A stretch of DNA of 64,000 nucleotides from Desmodesmus armatus (taxonomy: Eukaryota; Chlorophyta; Chlorophyceae; Sphaeropleales; Scenedesmaceae): NCBI GenBank assembly GCA_007449985.2, contig VIIQ02000014.1, positions 87,680 to 151,679 of the forward strand. Direction: 5' to 3'. Position numbers and translations under genes: made by a program. Positions within the stretch are counted from its first letter, which is position 1. Each line of letters starts with the position of its first letter. The notes beneath the pieces are model-generated. The model saw nothing but the letters and a program-made list of their open reading frames with translations, was not told the origin of the DNA and made no database searches. Of this stretch, positions 23,412-34,800 are shown in pieces.

Positions 23412-23759
23412 TCACACACATGTGCCACAAGTATATTCAGGTGCGTATCCCTGCACGCACACCCCGGGCCTGCACCTCATGTTGCCAGGGCATGGCTCAG
23501 AATCAGGGTGGCAGTTGACGCAGTCCTTACTGTGGGGCAACCTCACACCAAAGCCTCTGGGGCCAAGTGGTATCCTGCACCCAGCCCCCGCCCCGTTGCA
23601 GCTGCACAGTGCAAACGTCTGCCGCTCCCCCCATACTATGGCGGTGTAGCGCTGACCGACGGAAGCAGCAAGGTCCCTTGCCAGGATAGTGTAGGGCACG
23701 GTGGAGAGCAGCAGAAGGGACAGGAGGAGGATGACGGAGGGTGTCGAGAGTCTGGCCAT
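23412..23759 (-). CDS. Small secreted cysteine-rich protein, copy 2
   Basis: The translated frame is identical to copy 1, with the same signal peptide, ten cysteines and stop, displaced by exactly 1024 bp. Its TATAAAA motif is at 24270-24264. Its 3' flank runs after 61 bases into the upstream region of copy 1, so each unit carries a complete gene. Confidence 0.6.
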   Translation of the reverse strand: MARLSTPSVILLLSLLLLSTVPYTILARDLAASVGQRYTAIVWGERQTFALCSCNGAGAGCRIPLGPRGFGVRLPHSKDCVNCHPDSEPCPGNMRCRPGVCVQGYAPEYTCGTCV

Positions 23760-24435
23760 AGTGTCTTGGCTGCGAGCAGCGGAAGCAACAGCAGCAGCAA
23801 CCAGCACAGTACAGTGGGAAACGGGCCCGTATCGCGGCGTATGGGGCATGCACCTTGAAACCAGTGAAAGCAGTGTGGATAGTGGGCCCATCACTATGAT
23901 AGTGCAGTTGTTACATGCTGTTCGACTGAAATGGGCTGCGTTTCAACCTTGCTGCAGTGGCAATGAAGTACCGTCATGCTGGGCATCATACTTGGTGCAT
24001 GCAAGAATCCAGGCGCACGCTGGGGACGTCTCATCTCTTATCGCGCATCGCGCACAATCTTGAAGAGACACGGCACCAAGACTTCCCACTGATAGCGGCG
24101 AAGATGGACGGGTCTTGTAGCAGAGAGGTTGCTGAAAGCGAAACAGGTCACCAGAAAGGACCGCGTGGCAGGCTGAGAGTATCGAAAAGTTTGATCGTGT
24201 CCTGAGGCAAGCAGGATGGACCGATCTGTTTGAAGAAGCAGGACAAGGGCAACAAGTATTGGCTTTTATACCTGCATGTTGTCATACACGTTAACAACAG
24301 AGACGTGTAGGTGACGCCGATGTTTGCGCGGCGACGTCGACGCCGCGACCGACATATTCCGTCATCTGAGACCGAGGAAGGAAAGGGAGTGCTCATGCAC
24401 AGTTCATCCCTCCGCGGCAGGTGGGCCACAACTTC

Positions 24436-24783
24436 TCACACACATGTGCCACAAGTATATTCAGGTGCGTATCCCTGCACGCACACCCCGGGCCTGCACC
24501 TCATGTTGCCAGGGCATGGCTCAGAATCAGGGTGGCAGTTGACGCAGTCCTTACTGTGGGGCAACCTCACACCAAAGCCTCTGGGGCCAAGTGGTATCCT
24601 GCACCCAGCCCCCGCCCCGTTGCAGCTGCACAGTGCAAACGTCTGCCGCTCCCCCCATACTATGGCGGTGTAGCGCTGACCGACGGAAGCAGCAAGGTCC
24701 CTTGCCAGGATAGTGTAGGGCACGGTGGAGAGCAGCAGAAGGGACAGGAGGAGGATGACGGAGGGTGTCGAGAGTCTGGCCAT
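24436..24783 (-). CDS. Small secreted cysteine-rich protein, copy 3
   Basis: Third identical copy, again displaced by 1024 bp, with TATAAAA at 25294-25288. It is the outermost copy; beyond 25401 the sequence is unique, so its distal upstream region differs from that of copies 1 and 2 only past the repeat edge. Confidence 0.6.
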   Translation of the reverse strand: MARLSTPSVILLLSLLLLSTVPYTILARDLAASVGQRYTAIVWGERQTFALCSCNGAGAGCRIPLGPRGFGVRLPHSKDCVNCHPDSEPCPGNMRCRPGVCVQGYAPEYTCGTCV

Positions 24784-25401
24784 AGTGTCTTGGCTGCGAG
24801 CAGCGGAAGCAACAGCAGCAGCAACCAGCACAGTACAGTGGGAAACGGGCCCGTATCGCGGCGTATGGGGCATGCACCTTGAAACCAGTGAAAGCAGTGT
24901 GGATAGTGGGCCCATCACTATGATAGTGCAGTTGTTACATGCTGTTCGACTGAAATGGGCTGCGTTTCAACCTTGCTGCAGTGGCAATGAAGTACCGTCA
25001 TGCTGGGCATCATACTTGGTGCATGCAAGAATCCAGGCGCACGCTGGGGACGTCTCATCTCTTATCGCGCATCGCGCACAATCTTGAAGAGACACGGCAC
25101 CAAGACTTCCCACTGATAGCGGCGAAGATGGACGGGTCTTGTAGCAGAGAGGTTGCTGAAAGCGAAACAGGTCACCAGAAAGGACCGCGTGGCAGGCTGA
25201 GAGTATCGAAAAGTTTGATCGTGTCCTGAGGCAAGCAGGATGGACCGATCTGTTTGAAGAAGCAGGACAAGGGCAACAAGTATTGGCTTTTATACCTGCA
25301 TGTTGTCATACACGTTAACAACAGAGACGTGTAGGTGACGCCGATGTTTGCGCGGCGACGTCGACGCCGCGACCGACATATTCCGTCATCTGAGACCGAG
25401 G

Positions 25402-26150
25402 CGATAATTTGGGCCAACACTTTGGTGGATGGGGTCCCCCAGCTGCTGTTGCACAGCACGGCTATGGGCCACCGTATGCCCTGTGCCTTTGGCCAGCATT
25501 AGGACTTCGGCCAGCAGCAAAGGGTGGTGAGCCACAGTTGCAGCAGCAGGGCGGTCAGTAGCTGTAGGATAGCTGTTGGATAGCTGTTGGGCCCAGAACA
25601 ATTGACTAACAAGCACTCACTTGCCAGATATTCTGTGTCATGTACAGCAAGCAAAGGTAGTGTGGGAGCTTGCCAAACAGAAAGGGTTTGAAGTGGGGTG
25701 CCATACAGCATGAACGTCAACACACAAGCGCGCGTAATGCACACCATTTGTCACCACAGCACAGGTAGCTATAGCAACTTGCCTAGCTGCGGGCCCTGCC
25801 AGGGCCCGCAGGGCCTGTCAACACCATCATCAGTCAAGGCAGACCTGCGCTGCTAACAGCCGTGAAACCTCGCATGTACCAGCGCCTGCTTGCTTCTTGC
25901 ACACATGTATTGCAAAAACCCAGATTAGTGACAAAACATCACGCAGAGTCACGAATGCACGACCACACTGCACAGATCGCAACCCATGCCACCCGCCAAG
26001 CACTGGCATCCATTGAAAATTTTGAAGATGCAATGTCGTGCCAGTCACTGTGTACAGAATCGGCACAGTATCGCAGCAGTGTACAGATGCCACACATACA
26101 AAGACAAATCGTCACCCCTTCAAGGCAACAGAAAACACTCACACACACAG
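25402..26150. other. Intergenic sequence, nothing recognised
   Basis: Contains only short motifs such as the inverted repeat GCGGGCCCTGCCAGGGCCCGC at 25788-25809. No exon or RNA is supported. Confidence 0.35.
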
Positions 26151-26187
26151 TGTGTCCCGCCCCTAGGCTCAAATTACAATGCAAGAC

Positions 26188-26300
26188 TATGCCACAGCCG
26201 CATCCGCCGTCACTGCTGCAGCTTGCGCAGCTGCAGCTGCAGCGGCCGCCGCTGCTGCCGCCTCCTCTTGCCTCCTCATCTCAAAGTTAACCGACTGAAG
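26188..26300 (-). CDS. Possible terminal coding exon of an unknown gene
   Basis: After a TTCAG acceptor at 26305-26301 the minus strand reads SVNFEMRRQEE followed by an alanine-rich tail and a TAG stop near 26188. Charged residues followed by a GCN run, then a stop, resemble C-terminal exons in this genome. I found no upstream exon, so this may be chance. Confidence 0.2.
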
Positions 26301-26429
26301 TTGCCGTCAGACATCTCCAAAGACGACCTGACCGCCATTCCACGGCCCGGGGCGTCACTCCAAATGCGTACGTAGGAAAAGGTGAGGGTGGATGCCGTCG
26401 ATGAATATTTCTGGAATGTTTAGAGGCGT

Positions 26430-27250
26430 ATATCTCGAAGTGGCCCTATCTGGGGTGTGACCCTATTCTGAGCCACTCTTTGGCTGCACGCCTACAGGGC
26501 AGGTCTGCCGCTGCCCTTTTGAACGTAGTGCCTCTAGCTTAGTTTAAAGCCACACGCACGATTTCAGAGCTGGCAGTGCCCTGTGGACGCCGGTCCATGA
26601 CAGCAGATTGATGGAGTTTTGAGCCACTCAACTTTGTGCTGCGAAAACTCCATTTGGTGCTGCCGCAATGCTTCCATTTTAATACCAAGATATAAAACGT
26701 TAACTCCAAGCGGCGACAGGGCCGTTGATGGCAGCTTCTCGTGCCAACCCCATGGATTTCATGGATGTGTTCTCAAAGGCATGGACGATGGGTGGCAGGG
26801 ATGGTTGGGGTGGGGTGTCACAGGGTGCCCACACCCGTGCATAGCAGGTATGTGCTTTCCCCCGGCTCCAATGGCTGTTTGGTGCTGGTCTGGGTGTTGG
26901 CATGGCATTTGAATCTGCTCACAACAGATCAGCTGCTGCCACACCAAGCACTGGCTCCCAGCGAGCCACAAATCACGCAAAGTTGCCTTTCAATATGTTG
27001 AATATGTCTGATTTTTAGCGGCACCTCAAACGCTCTGCTTTGCTTGTAGCATGACTGGCTCATAATGGGAACAGATGGTGGTTTGCAGCAGGTGCCATAA
27101 CATCACGTACAGCTCTCCGCAAGCCGCGCAAGCTCTCAAATAGTATCCTCATAGTTTGAATACAAGATTTGGCTGCTTGCATGCAGCCCAGACCCCCTGC
27201 CGTGGCCCCTCCGGAAAGTGGCTCAAAATAGGGCAACTTCGAGATAGGAG
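26430..27250. mobile_element. Possible element bounded by inverted repeats
   Basis: 26431-26490 (TATCTCGAAGTGGCCCTAT, then TGAGCCACT) is repeated in inverse at 27247-27208. The left arm carries an extra 17-base insertion that duplicates CCCTAT. Arms of about 40 bp enclose about 800 bp with no coding capacity. No target duplication was identified. Confidence 0.4.
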
Positions 27251-27614
27251 TGTCCGGATGCATATATAAAAACACAGAAGAAAAGCTGAAAGGCCTGGGG
27301 GTTGTAGGACCGGCATTGCCTAGACTGCTGAGAAGACTGCACCACCTGGCAGGTAAACATGTGGAAGAGATATGGAACACAAGACATGCAGCCATCAAAA
27401 ATGCACAAACATACGCCAGATCAACCTGGAGCAAAAGGAAAAACGAAGTGCACTTCCAAAACGAAACCCAGCACAGGAAAAGAAGAAAGCTTAAACAACC
27501 CCCGTGACCCCTATAGGGTGTCTCGTGCACCTGGGGGCATGGTGGGGACGTGGCGACTGCGGCGCAGTCACACACGTTCCCCCCTTAAACAACGCGGTGT
27601 GCCTGGCACTCCGC

Positions 27615-27619
<5 letters not shown>

Positions 27620-27682
<63 letters not shown>
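27620..27682 (+). repeat. (CT)n microsatellite
   Basis: About 31 uninterrupted CT dinucleotides. Frames read as Ser-Leu or Arg-Glu repeats are artefacts of the array. Confidence 0.97.
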
Positions 27683-27685
<3 letters not shown>

Positions 27686-28820
27686 GAGGCGTATCTTGCT
27701 GATCGTCTATCCACAGCCCCCCACGGTGAAGTTTTCCACCAGACGAGCCGCTTCGTTGGGGTCGCAACTGACACCGTCCAAAGTAACATTGTTGCCATTA
27801 TTTTGTTAACTTATGTCCTGCATAACAGGGGCCACCAGTCACGATCCATTGACCGCCTGGGCCACGCGGCCGAAAGCGTCGCCTGCTACGTCAATGCATC
27901 CACATTCTGTTGACATCAATATATTGTAAATGGATCATACTGTGCACCAAGCCCTGATACAGAGCATATGTAAACATGTGTGACATGCATGTCACTCACA
28001 TGACTGACTTCCTTGCAATCGGAGCCCGCCAGGCTCCCAAGCTAACAGGTGTAACATCGATTGCTTGATTGGTCTTGCAGGCTCAAACCTTCGGCACAGC
28101 AGGGTTCAGGGGATTGCTGCATGGCCATTTGGAGCTTAGGCCACTTCAGTGAGCATCACCTATAGCTAGTTGTAATAAGATCGCAGAGGCTAAAGCTGTC
28201 GTGTCTGTCAACGAAAAGAAGTGGTATAGCTAGTTGTTGTGATCTTCCCTACAATTTGCCCTCCCCAGCCTCAGATATCAATGGCTCGCTGGCATGAGCT
28301 GTTGGAGCTTCATGACTACAGGTGCAAGAACTGATGGGTGAATTGATTGATATGTTGGTGGATTGGTTGACTGACTGTCTGTGAGACGTGAAGCATCCAG
28401 CCATGCTGGGCGACTTGCTCACATGCAACTTTCTGTATAGCCCACATGCACAAGGCATTACCTGTGACCAACAAGAAACATTCTGCAGCTACGAACAACG
28501 CCTGCATCACTCAGGCATCAAAACACAACACGTGCAGACAGACAACCCATGCAGACACTGTCGCCTGCATCAGCAAAAAACCACAAGGCTTACAGGATGA
28601 AGCCAGTGACACCACACACCCGCACATCTCACCACACCTGTACCCTGCTCCAAAGCTTTCCTGCCGCTGGGTACAGCACAATGGCTTACTCCTGTGATGC
28701 TTCCTGTGCTGTTGGTAGTGGCATGTGGGTTGTCTGCTCAACACCGCATGATCGCAAGCAACAGCTGATTGCCCCGAGGGCATGGTCCATGGTCAGTGAC
28801 TGCAGCACGGATGCACGAAA
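27683..28820. other. 3' flank of the GYF gene
   Basis: No exon is recognised. On the minus strand a TGTAA motif at 28592-28588 lies about 230 bases past the stop at 28821 and fits a green algal polyadenylation signal. Confidence 0.4.
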
Positions 28821-31800
28821 TCACTCGTCATCGTCTTCCTGCAGCACAGCCATGCTGTTGGTTGTGAAGCCGAGTGCTCCTGGGTCCATCTTGGTGCCCT
28901 TCTTCTTCTTGCCCCCGGGCTTCTTGGGGATCTTGCTCCACGAGTCACTCACAGGACCTGTGCACACACAAAAAACATGGGACAGGGAGTGAGTGCGTGC
29001 GTGCGTGCGTGAGTGTGCGAATTTTGGTTGGTTGAATGCCCCCCAGGCTTCTTGGGAAGCTATCACATCGCGTCCGCTCAAGGGACCTTTTTGCATGCAA
29101 TCCACATAGGACAGGGGGTGTGAGCGAGGCGGGGAGGCAGAGGAGACGCTGACTACTGTTGCTGTAGACGGTCGCCGGCAAAGACAACGGACTCCGGCAG
29201 GCATCAGTGCCCGATGTATGGCAGCATACCCCTCCTACACGTAGCTGCATGGTGGGGATGTGCTGAGTGGAGATCCCTACGCCAGTAACACCCCATCACC
29301 CCCCCCCTTGTGCCCAAACAGTCCTTGTAATATGTCTGATCGCAAGATGCCTCACCCCACGTACCTGCGCTCGCCACCCCCACAGCAGCAACATTCCCGA
29401 TGATACATGCATTCCCGATGATACACGCCCACTGCTGATGATACATGCATTGACCGAAAGAAGTCACCCAAAAGAAGTCACCCCACGCACCTGCGCTCAC
29501 CAGACCCACAGCAGCAGCGCTCACGCCGCTCGGCTGTGGGACTGCTGCCGCTGCAGCGGCTGCTGCTGCCCCGCCCTTCTTCTTCTTGCCGCCTGGCTTG
29601 CGATTCTTCTCAGCCAGCTTGCGCTTCACAAACTCAGCCACGAAGCTCGACACACCTGCACAAGAAATTGCCGGGAGGGTGGATGAATTGCCGTCAACAA
29701 CAGGATTGCAACAGTATGTTCAGCAATACATGAGAGACACTAGCCCGGTTGCAGCAAGCATATGATCACACACATCTTGAGTGGCGGCTTGTGATGGCAA
29801 CCAGAGGATGAGGAAACGAGAGGGGGGGGGTACAGTTCTTCTCAGCCAGGGGGAACACTGCTTCCTGCTGCTAGTTTGTTGCTCTCCTGTAAAATGTGTC
29901 AGCACAACCGCACCCAGCAGCACACTCCCCCCAAAGCATGCATGCTCACATCCCGACAGCATGCCGCCCCCAACCTACCCCCAAAGCACCCTTTCCCTCC
30001 ACCCTTCCACCCACCTGGCTTGTTGCCTCACACCATCTGGCAGTACTCAGCAATCTCACTGTTGCTGTCCAACCCCCACATGCCCCTACTAAGGCAGCAA
30101 CGCTTCCCGGCCCTAGCTTGCGATCCCTCACTCTGTACCAGCACAACCTCGCCGGACAGATCGCGTCCCTTCCTGCAAAGCCTACATACACTCATCCATC
30201 CAAGATCTGACAACCAGCAACCATACCCCGCAGCATCTCCTCTCCCTCCGCACCCACCTGGCTTGTTGCCCCACACCATCTGGCAGTACTCAGCGATTTC
30301 ACTGTTGCTGTCCAGACCCCACAGGAACTCAATCATGGTCAGGTCCTCATTCCCATTCAGCGCCAGCATCTGAGACCGGCACCAGCTGGCAAACGCAGCA
30401 CTGATATCCAGCCCTCCCATAAACAGCCCGCCATCTGTACCGCCGCCAGCCGCCGCGCCATTGCTGCCGCCGCCGGCGGCTGTCGCCCGGCCGGCGGCTG
30501 CGGCAGCTGGAGCCGCCGCCGCGGCTGCTGCTGGGCGAGCGGCGGCGGCTGGCCGCGCTGCTGCTGGCTGTGCGGGCCGTGGGGTGGCAGCAGCAGGGGG
30601 GGCGGTGCCCGGTGGTGGTGCCTTGATCACATTGTGCTTAGAGACACGCGCCCAGGGGCCAGCCACGGGGGAGGAGCAGCAGCAGAGGGGGCGCCAGTGG
30701 CCCTGCTAGCCGCCGCTGCTGCCTGCATTGCTGCCACTGCTGCCGGCGGCTGCGCCCAGACAGTCTGCTGCTGCACTGCCGGTGCCGGCGGCTCCGGGGC
30801 AGCAGCAGCATTGCCGGCAGCTCCTGTATAGTCCCAGAACAGCCCGTCATCGTTGGCTGCAGCACCTGAGTGCTGCCGCTGCCGCTGCTGGTGCTGCTGC
30901 TGGCGGTTGTTGTTGCTGTTGTTGTGTCTGCTGAGGGCTGCGATTATGTCATCCAGGTTGTCCTCTGGTGCACCGCCTCCCTCCATGTCAAGGAGGGTCT
31001 CCTCGGTCTCCTGCATAAGGGGGGGGGGAGAGACAGTATACTCATCTCCTGCAGATTAGGTGTAGGAAAGGGATGCAAGCTGATGTCGAGCAAGACTGTG
31101 CCTTGATTCATGAGTGCAGATAGAAAACAAGTTGTGATCCGCGCTTGCCAGCATGCATCCAGTTGCCAACACAAGACCACAAGCAGCGTGAGTGGACAAA
31201 TGCAGAGCATGTGGTGATCCTACATGCCACTGAAACCAGAGGCACGTGGTGGAACCAGCACATGTGTTGAGTTCATCCACACCCACACCCACACCCAAAC
31301 TTTGGGTTAATACGGATTTGAAATCAACACTACTAAGCATTGAACGCTTGCCGCTCCCACCCCCTCAGACACGTCCGCGCAGACTGGTGCCCCACAACTG
31401 CACGCGACATGCACTCCCCACATGATGCAAACACTGGAATTTCAGCAGTGTGGATGGACGAATGCAGAGCATGTGGTGATCCTACATGCCACTGAAAGCA
31501 GCGACACGTGCAGATCAGCACATGCGCTGTGTTCATCCACCCACACACCCCAAGATTCTGACCAACACCATTTAGCAACAGCAATGGCAACCAGTACACG
31601 CTCGCCGCCCTCCCCACTGAGCAAACAAACGGCGCAAAGTGGTGTCCCACCACTACACGCAGCACACACCCCCTCACCATGCAAAAAATTGAATTGCAGC
31701 AGTGTAGATGGACAAATGCAGAGCATGTGGTGATCCCGCATGGCCCTGAAAGCAAGCCCCTCCGGTGATCAGCACATGCGCTGTGTACATCCACCCACAC

Positions 31801-34800
31801 ACCCCAAGACTGGGGCTAACACTCTGTAACAAGAGCATTGACAACCCTCGCCAACCTCCCCACCAAAGCAAAACACGACACTTCACAGTGGTCCCCTCCC
31901 CCCACTACACACAGCATGCACTTCCCTCACCATGCAAGCACTGGATTGGCAGCAGTGTAGATGGACGAATGCAGAGCATGTGGTGCGCGCAGCCACTCCA
32001 AGCGACTTGATGACCACAGGTGCCAAGTTCATCCACCCACAGGGCTCCAAACAGGGGTGCTACAATGGTGCTACAACAACCTCATTCACAGGTGTGGGGT
32101 GATGCTTCCCCATCCAATCCCTCCCAAACATCACCCCAGTCAGGTGACCCCCCCCCCCCCCCCCCCGTGACCTCATCCACAAACAGAACGGAGAAAGCCA
32201 TGCTGGTGCAAAGAGTGCTGGTCACAAGTAATCTTGGGGCACTTACTCACAACAGCAGCCCACGTGTAGGTGGCGTGGGTCAGCTCTACAGTAGCTGCTG
32301 TGCACCGTTGACTGGATTACTTATCCCCACTGCCCCCCTACACATGGGACCTGTCACCACAGCTGAAATCTTGGCAGGTGAAGGACCCTCAAAGATTCAG
32401 CTATGGAGGCAAGCCCCAAGCAGGGGGCTACAACACAAAACATCATTGTGGCTATTGTGCGAAGTTGGCTGGCGGCATCCACCCAGCTGTTGCCCCCCCC
32501 CCTAAAACATGGGATGTGTCACCACAGCTGCAATCTTGTGAAGTGCTGCACACCCTACAGTGAACACAGCTATGAAGGCAAGCCCCAAGCAGGGGGCTAC
32601 AGCACAAAACATCATTGTGGCTATTGTGCAGAGTTAGCTGGCGGCATTTAACCAGCCGTTGCTCCCACACAAGGGACGTGTCACCACAGCTGCAATCTTG
32701 TGAGGTTCTTCAAGCATCACAGAAGAGCAGATGTGGAGGCAAGCCACAAGCAGGGGGCTACAGCACAAAACATCACTGTGGCTATTGTGTAGAGCTTGCC
32801 GGCGGCATCAACCCAGCCGTTGCTCCCACACATGGGACCTGTCACCACAGCTGGGCTCCTGTCAGGGGCTGCATGCCACCATACAGAACACAGCTATGAA
32901 GGCAAGCCCCAAGCAGGGGGCTACAGCACAAAACATCATTGTGGCCATTGTGCAGAGTTAGCTGGCGGCATCTCCCCCAACCGTCGCCCCACTTATGGGG
33001 CGGGGTGCCACAGCTGGGCTTGCATTGGTGCTCAAACACCATGTCAGCAGAAAAACTTGTTTTTCAGGGTTGAACCCTGTTGTACCCCCCCCCCCCCCCA
33101 GGGGGCCCCCTAAAACACAAAACACCCAGCTTCAGTGCCATGCCATAAGTAGGCGCTACAGTCAAAACGCTACAGCTGTGCAGTGTTGACCGGCTGCATC
33201 AAATCCACTGCATCATCTACACTGTCGGCCCCATACCTGGGGTCTGGTGCCACAGCTTGGGTCCCATCAGGTGGTACAGCACAGGAGGGGAAACCTAAGC
33301 CATGAAGCCAGGCCCCAATGAAGGGGTGTATCAGTATCTTGTTTCTTTCTTTCACAAATGGAATCTTGCGTAGACCCCAACACGGGGTCTGGTGCCACAG
33401 CTTGGGTCTCATGGAGGTGAAGCACCCCTACAAGACCTGAGCTATGAAGCCAGGCCCCATGTGGAGGTCAAGTAAAGAAAATGGTGATCATGCTATGCTG
33501 CATGCTGTCCACCTCGGCCCCAATCAAGGAACCTGTGGCCACAGCTGGGATCATGCGTTGACCTCAAACACATGGGGCCTAATGTCACAGCTTGGGTCTC
33601 ATCAGGTGGTAAAGCACGCAATGAAACCCCAAGCCATGGAGCCAGGCCCCATGTGGTAGTCAAGTCAGGAGAAATGGTGATTGGTCATTGCTTCATCCAA
33701 TTGGCTGTGGCCCTACGCAAGAAACCTTGTGCCACATATGGGATCTTGTGAGGTATACCAACCACTGTGGGCGGCCTACCTCACAAGAAGCATCAGCTAT
33801 GTCTCCAAGACTCTAGTGCAGCTACAGTCAAACATTCCAGAAGCTGTTGTGAAGTGCTCACTAAATGCATATCACGCGCCACTGCCCAGCAGATGAGGCC
33901 CAGTGCTACAGCTGGGGTCTCCTATGGTTGGAAAAACGGCAGGGCACCCCAGCTAAAGTGCCAGGCCCCAAGCGGGAGGCCACAGCCAGTAAGATGCAAT
34001 GCCTGTTGTGAAATAGTTGCTGGCTAGCTACATCCCACACCCAAGGGGCCCTGCACCGCAGCTGGGGCTTTGCGAGGTGCAACTCCTACACAGAAACATT
34101 CAGCCAATGCACCAGGCCCCAAGCAGATTAGGACCTGGTGCCGTAGGTCACGTTTCTTGTGTCAGTTGCAGCGCCTGTTGTGCGATATCCATTAGCTAGC
34201 TGCATCCCACAACCCAAGGGCCCGGCACCGCAGCTGGAGTGTTGTGAGCTCGAACCTGGTCACTTCCACTTCAGCTGCAACGCCAGGCCCCAAGCAGGCG
34301 GTCACCGCCAATATGATGCAGTGCATGTTGCGCAATATCTCATGGCTAGCTGCATCCTTTCAACACACCACCCATGGGGGCCCAGCACCTCAGCTGGGGT
34401 TTTGTGAGGTACACGACGACCTTCACAACAGCGTCAGCTACGCGCCAGGCTCCAAGCGGGTGGCTACAGCCAAAAACATGCCGCGGGTGCGAGCTGTGCA
34501 GCGACATGATCAGTGCCTTTCACCATTTTGGTGTGCATCGAACATCTTTCAACACGACGTTTCGAATGCAATTGTGCCGTACGTCGCCTGTGCTGCCAGC
34601 TGTTGTCGCCTCGAGAGAGTTGCTTCTGTCGATGCGGCGGACCGGGGCACCTGCTGACAGCGTAAGTGCTGTATCACACTGCGTCACAACGCAACCGTGG
34701 ACTAGATGGATGCAGCGTTCACCGCTGGGCGGTGCCGGTGCGCGCACGTTCCGGCACGTGTGCTGCTGGCGTGCAGATCAAACCTGCAAACCAACCCGGC

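Larger units (their letters stand above)
22327..25401. repeat. Exact 1024-bp tandem triplication
   Basis: Units run 22327-23350, 23351-24374 and 24375-25398, plus a 3-base remainder AGG. I find no difference between units in the stretches compared, and every open frame is repeated at a spacing of exactly 1024. Such identity means very recent duplication, active homogenisation, or an assembly artefact. Each unit contains one cysteine-rich protein frame on the minus strand and about 615 bp of its upstream sequence. Confidence 0.97.

Noticed and set aside
22304..25229. Plus-strand frames of 72-176 residues in the 1024-bp units
   Set aside because: They overlap the minus-strand signal-peptide frame, show no signal, domain or start context, and recur only because the DNA recurs.
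27585..27798. Arg-Glu or Ser-Leu repeat proteins
   Set aside because: Pure translation of the CT microsatellite.
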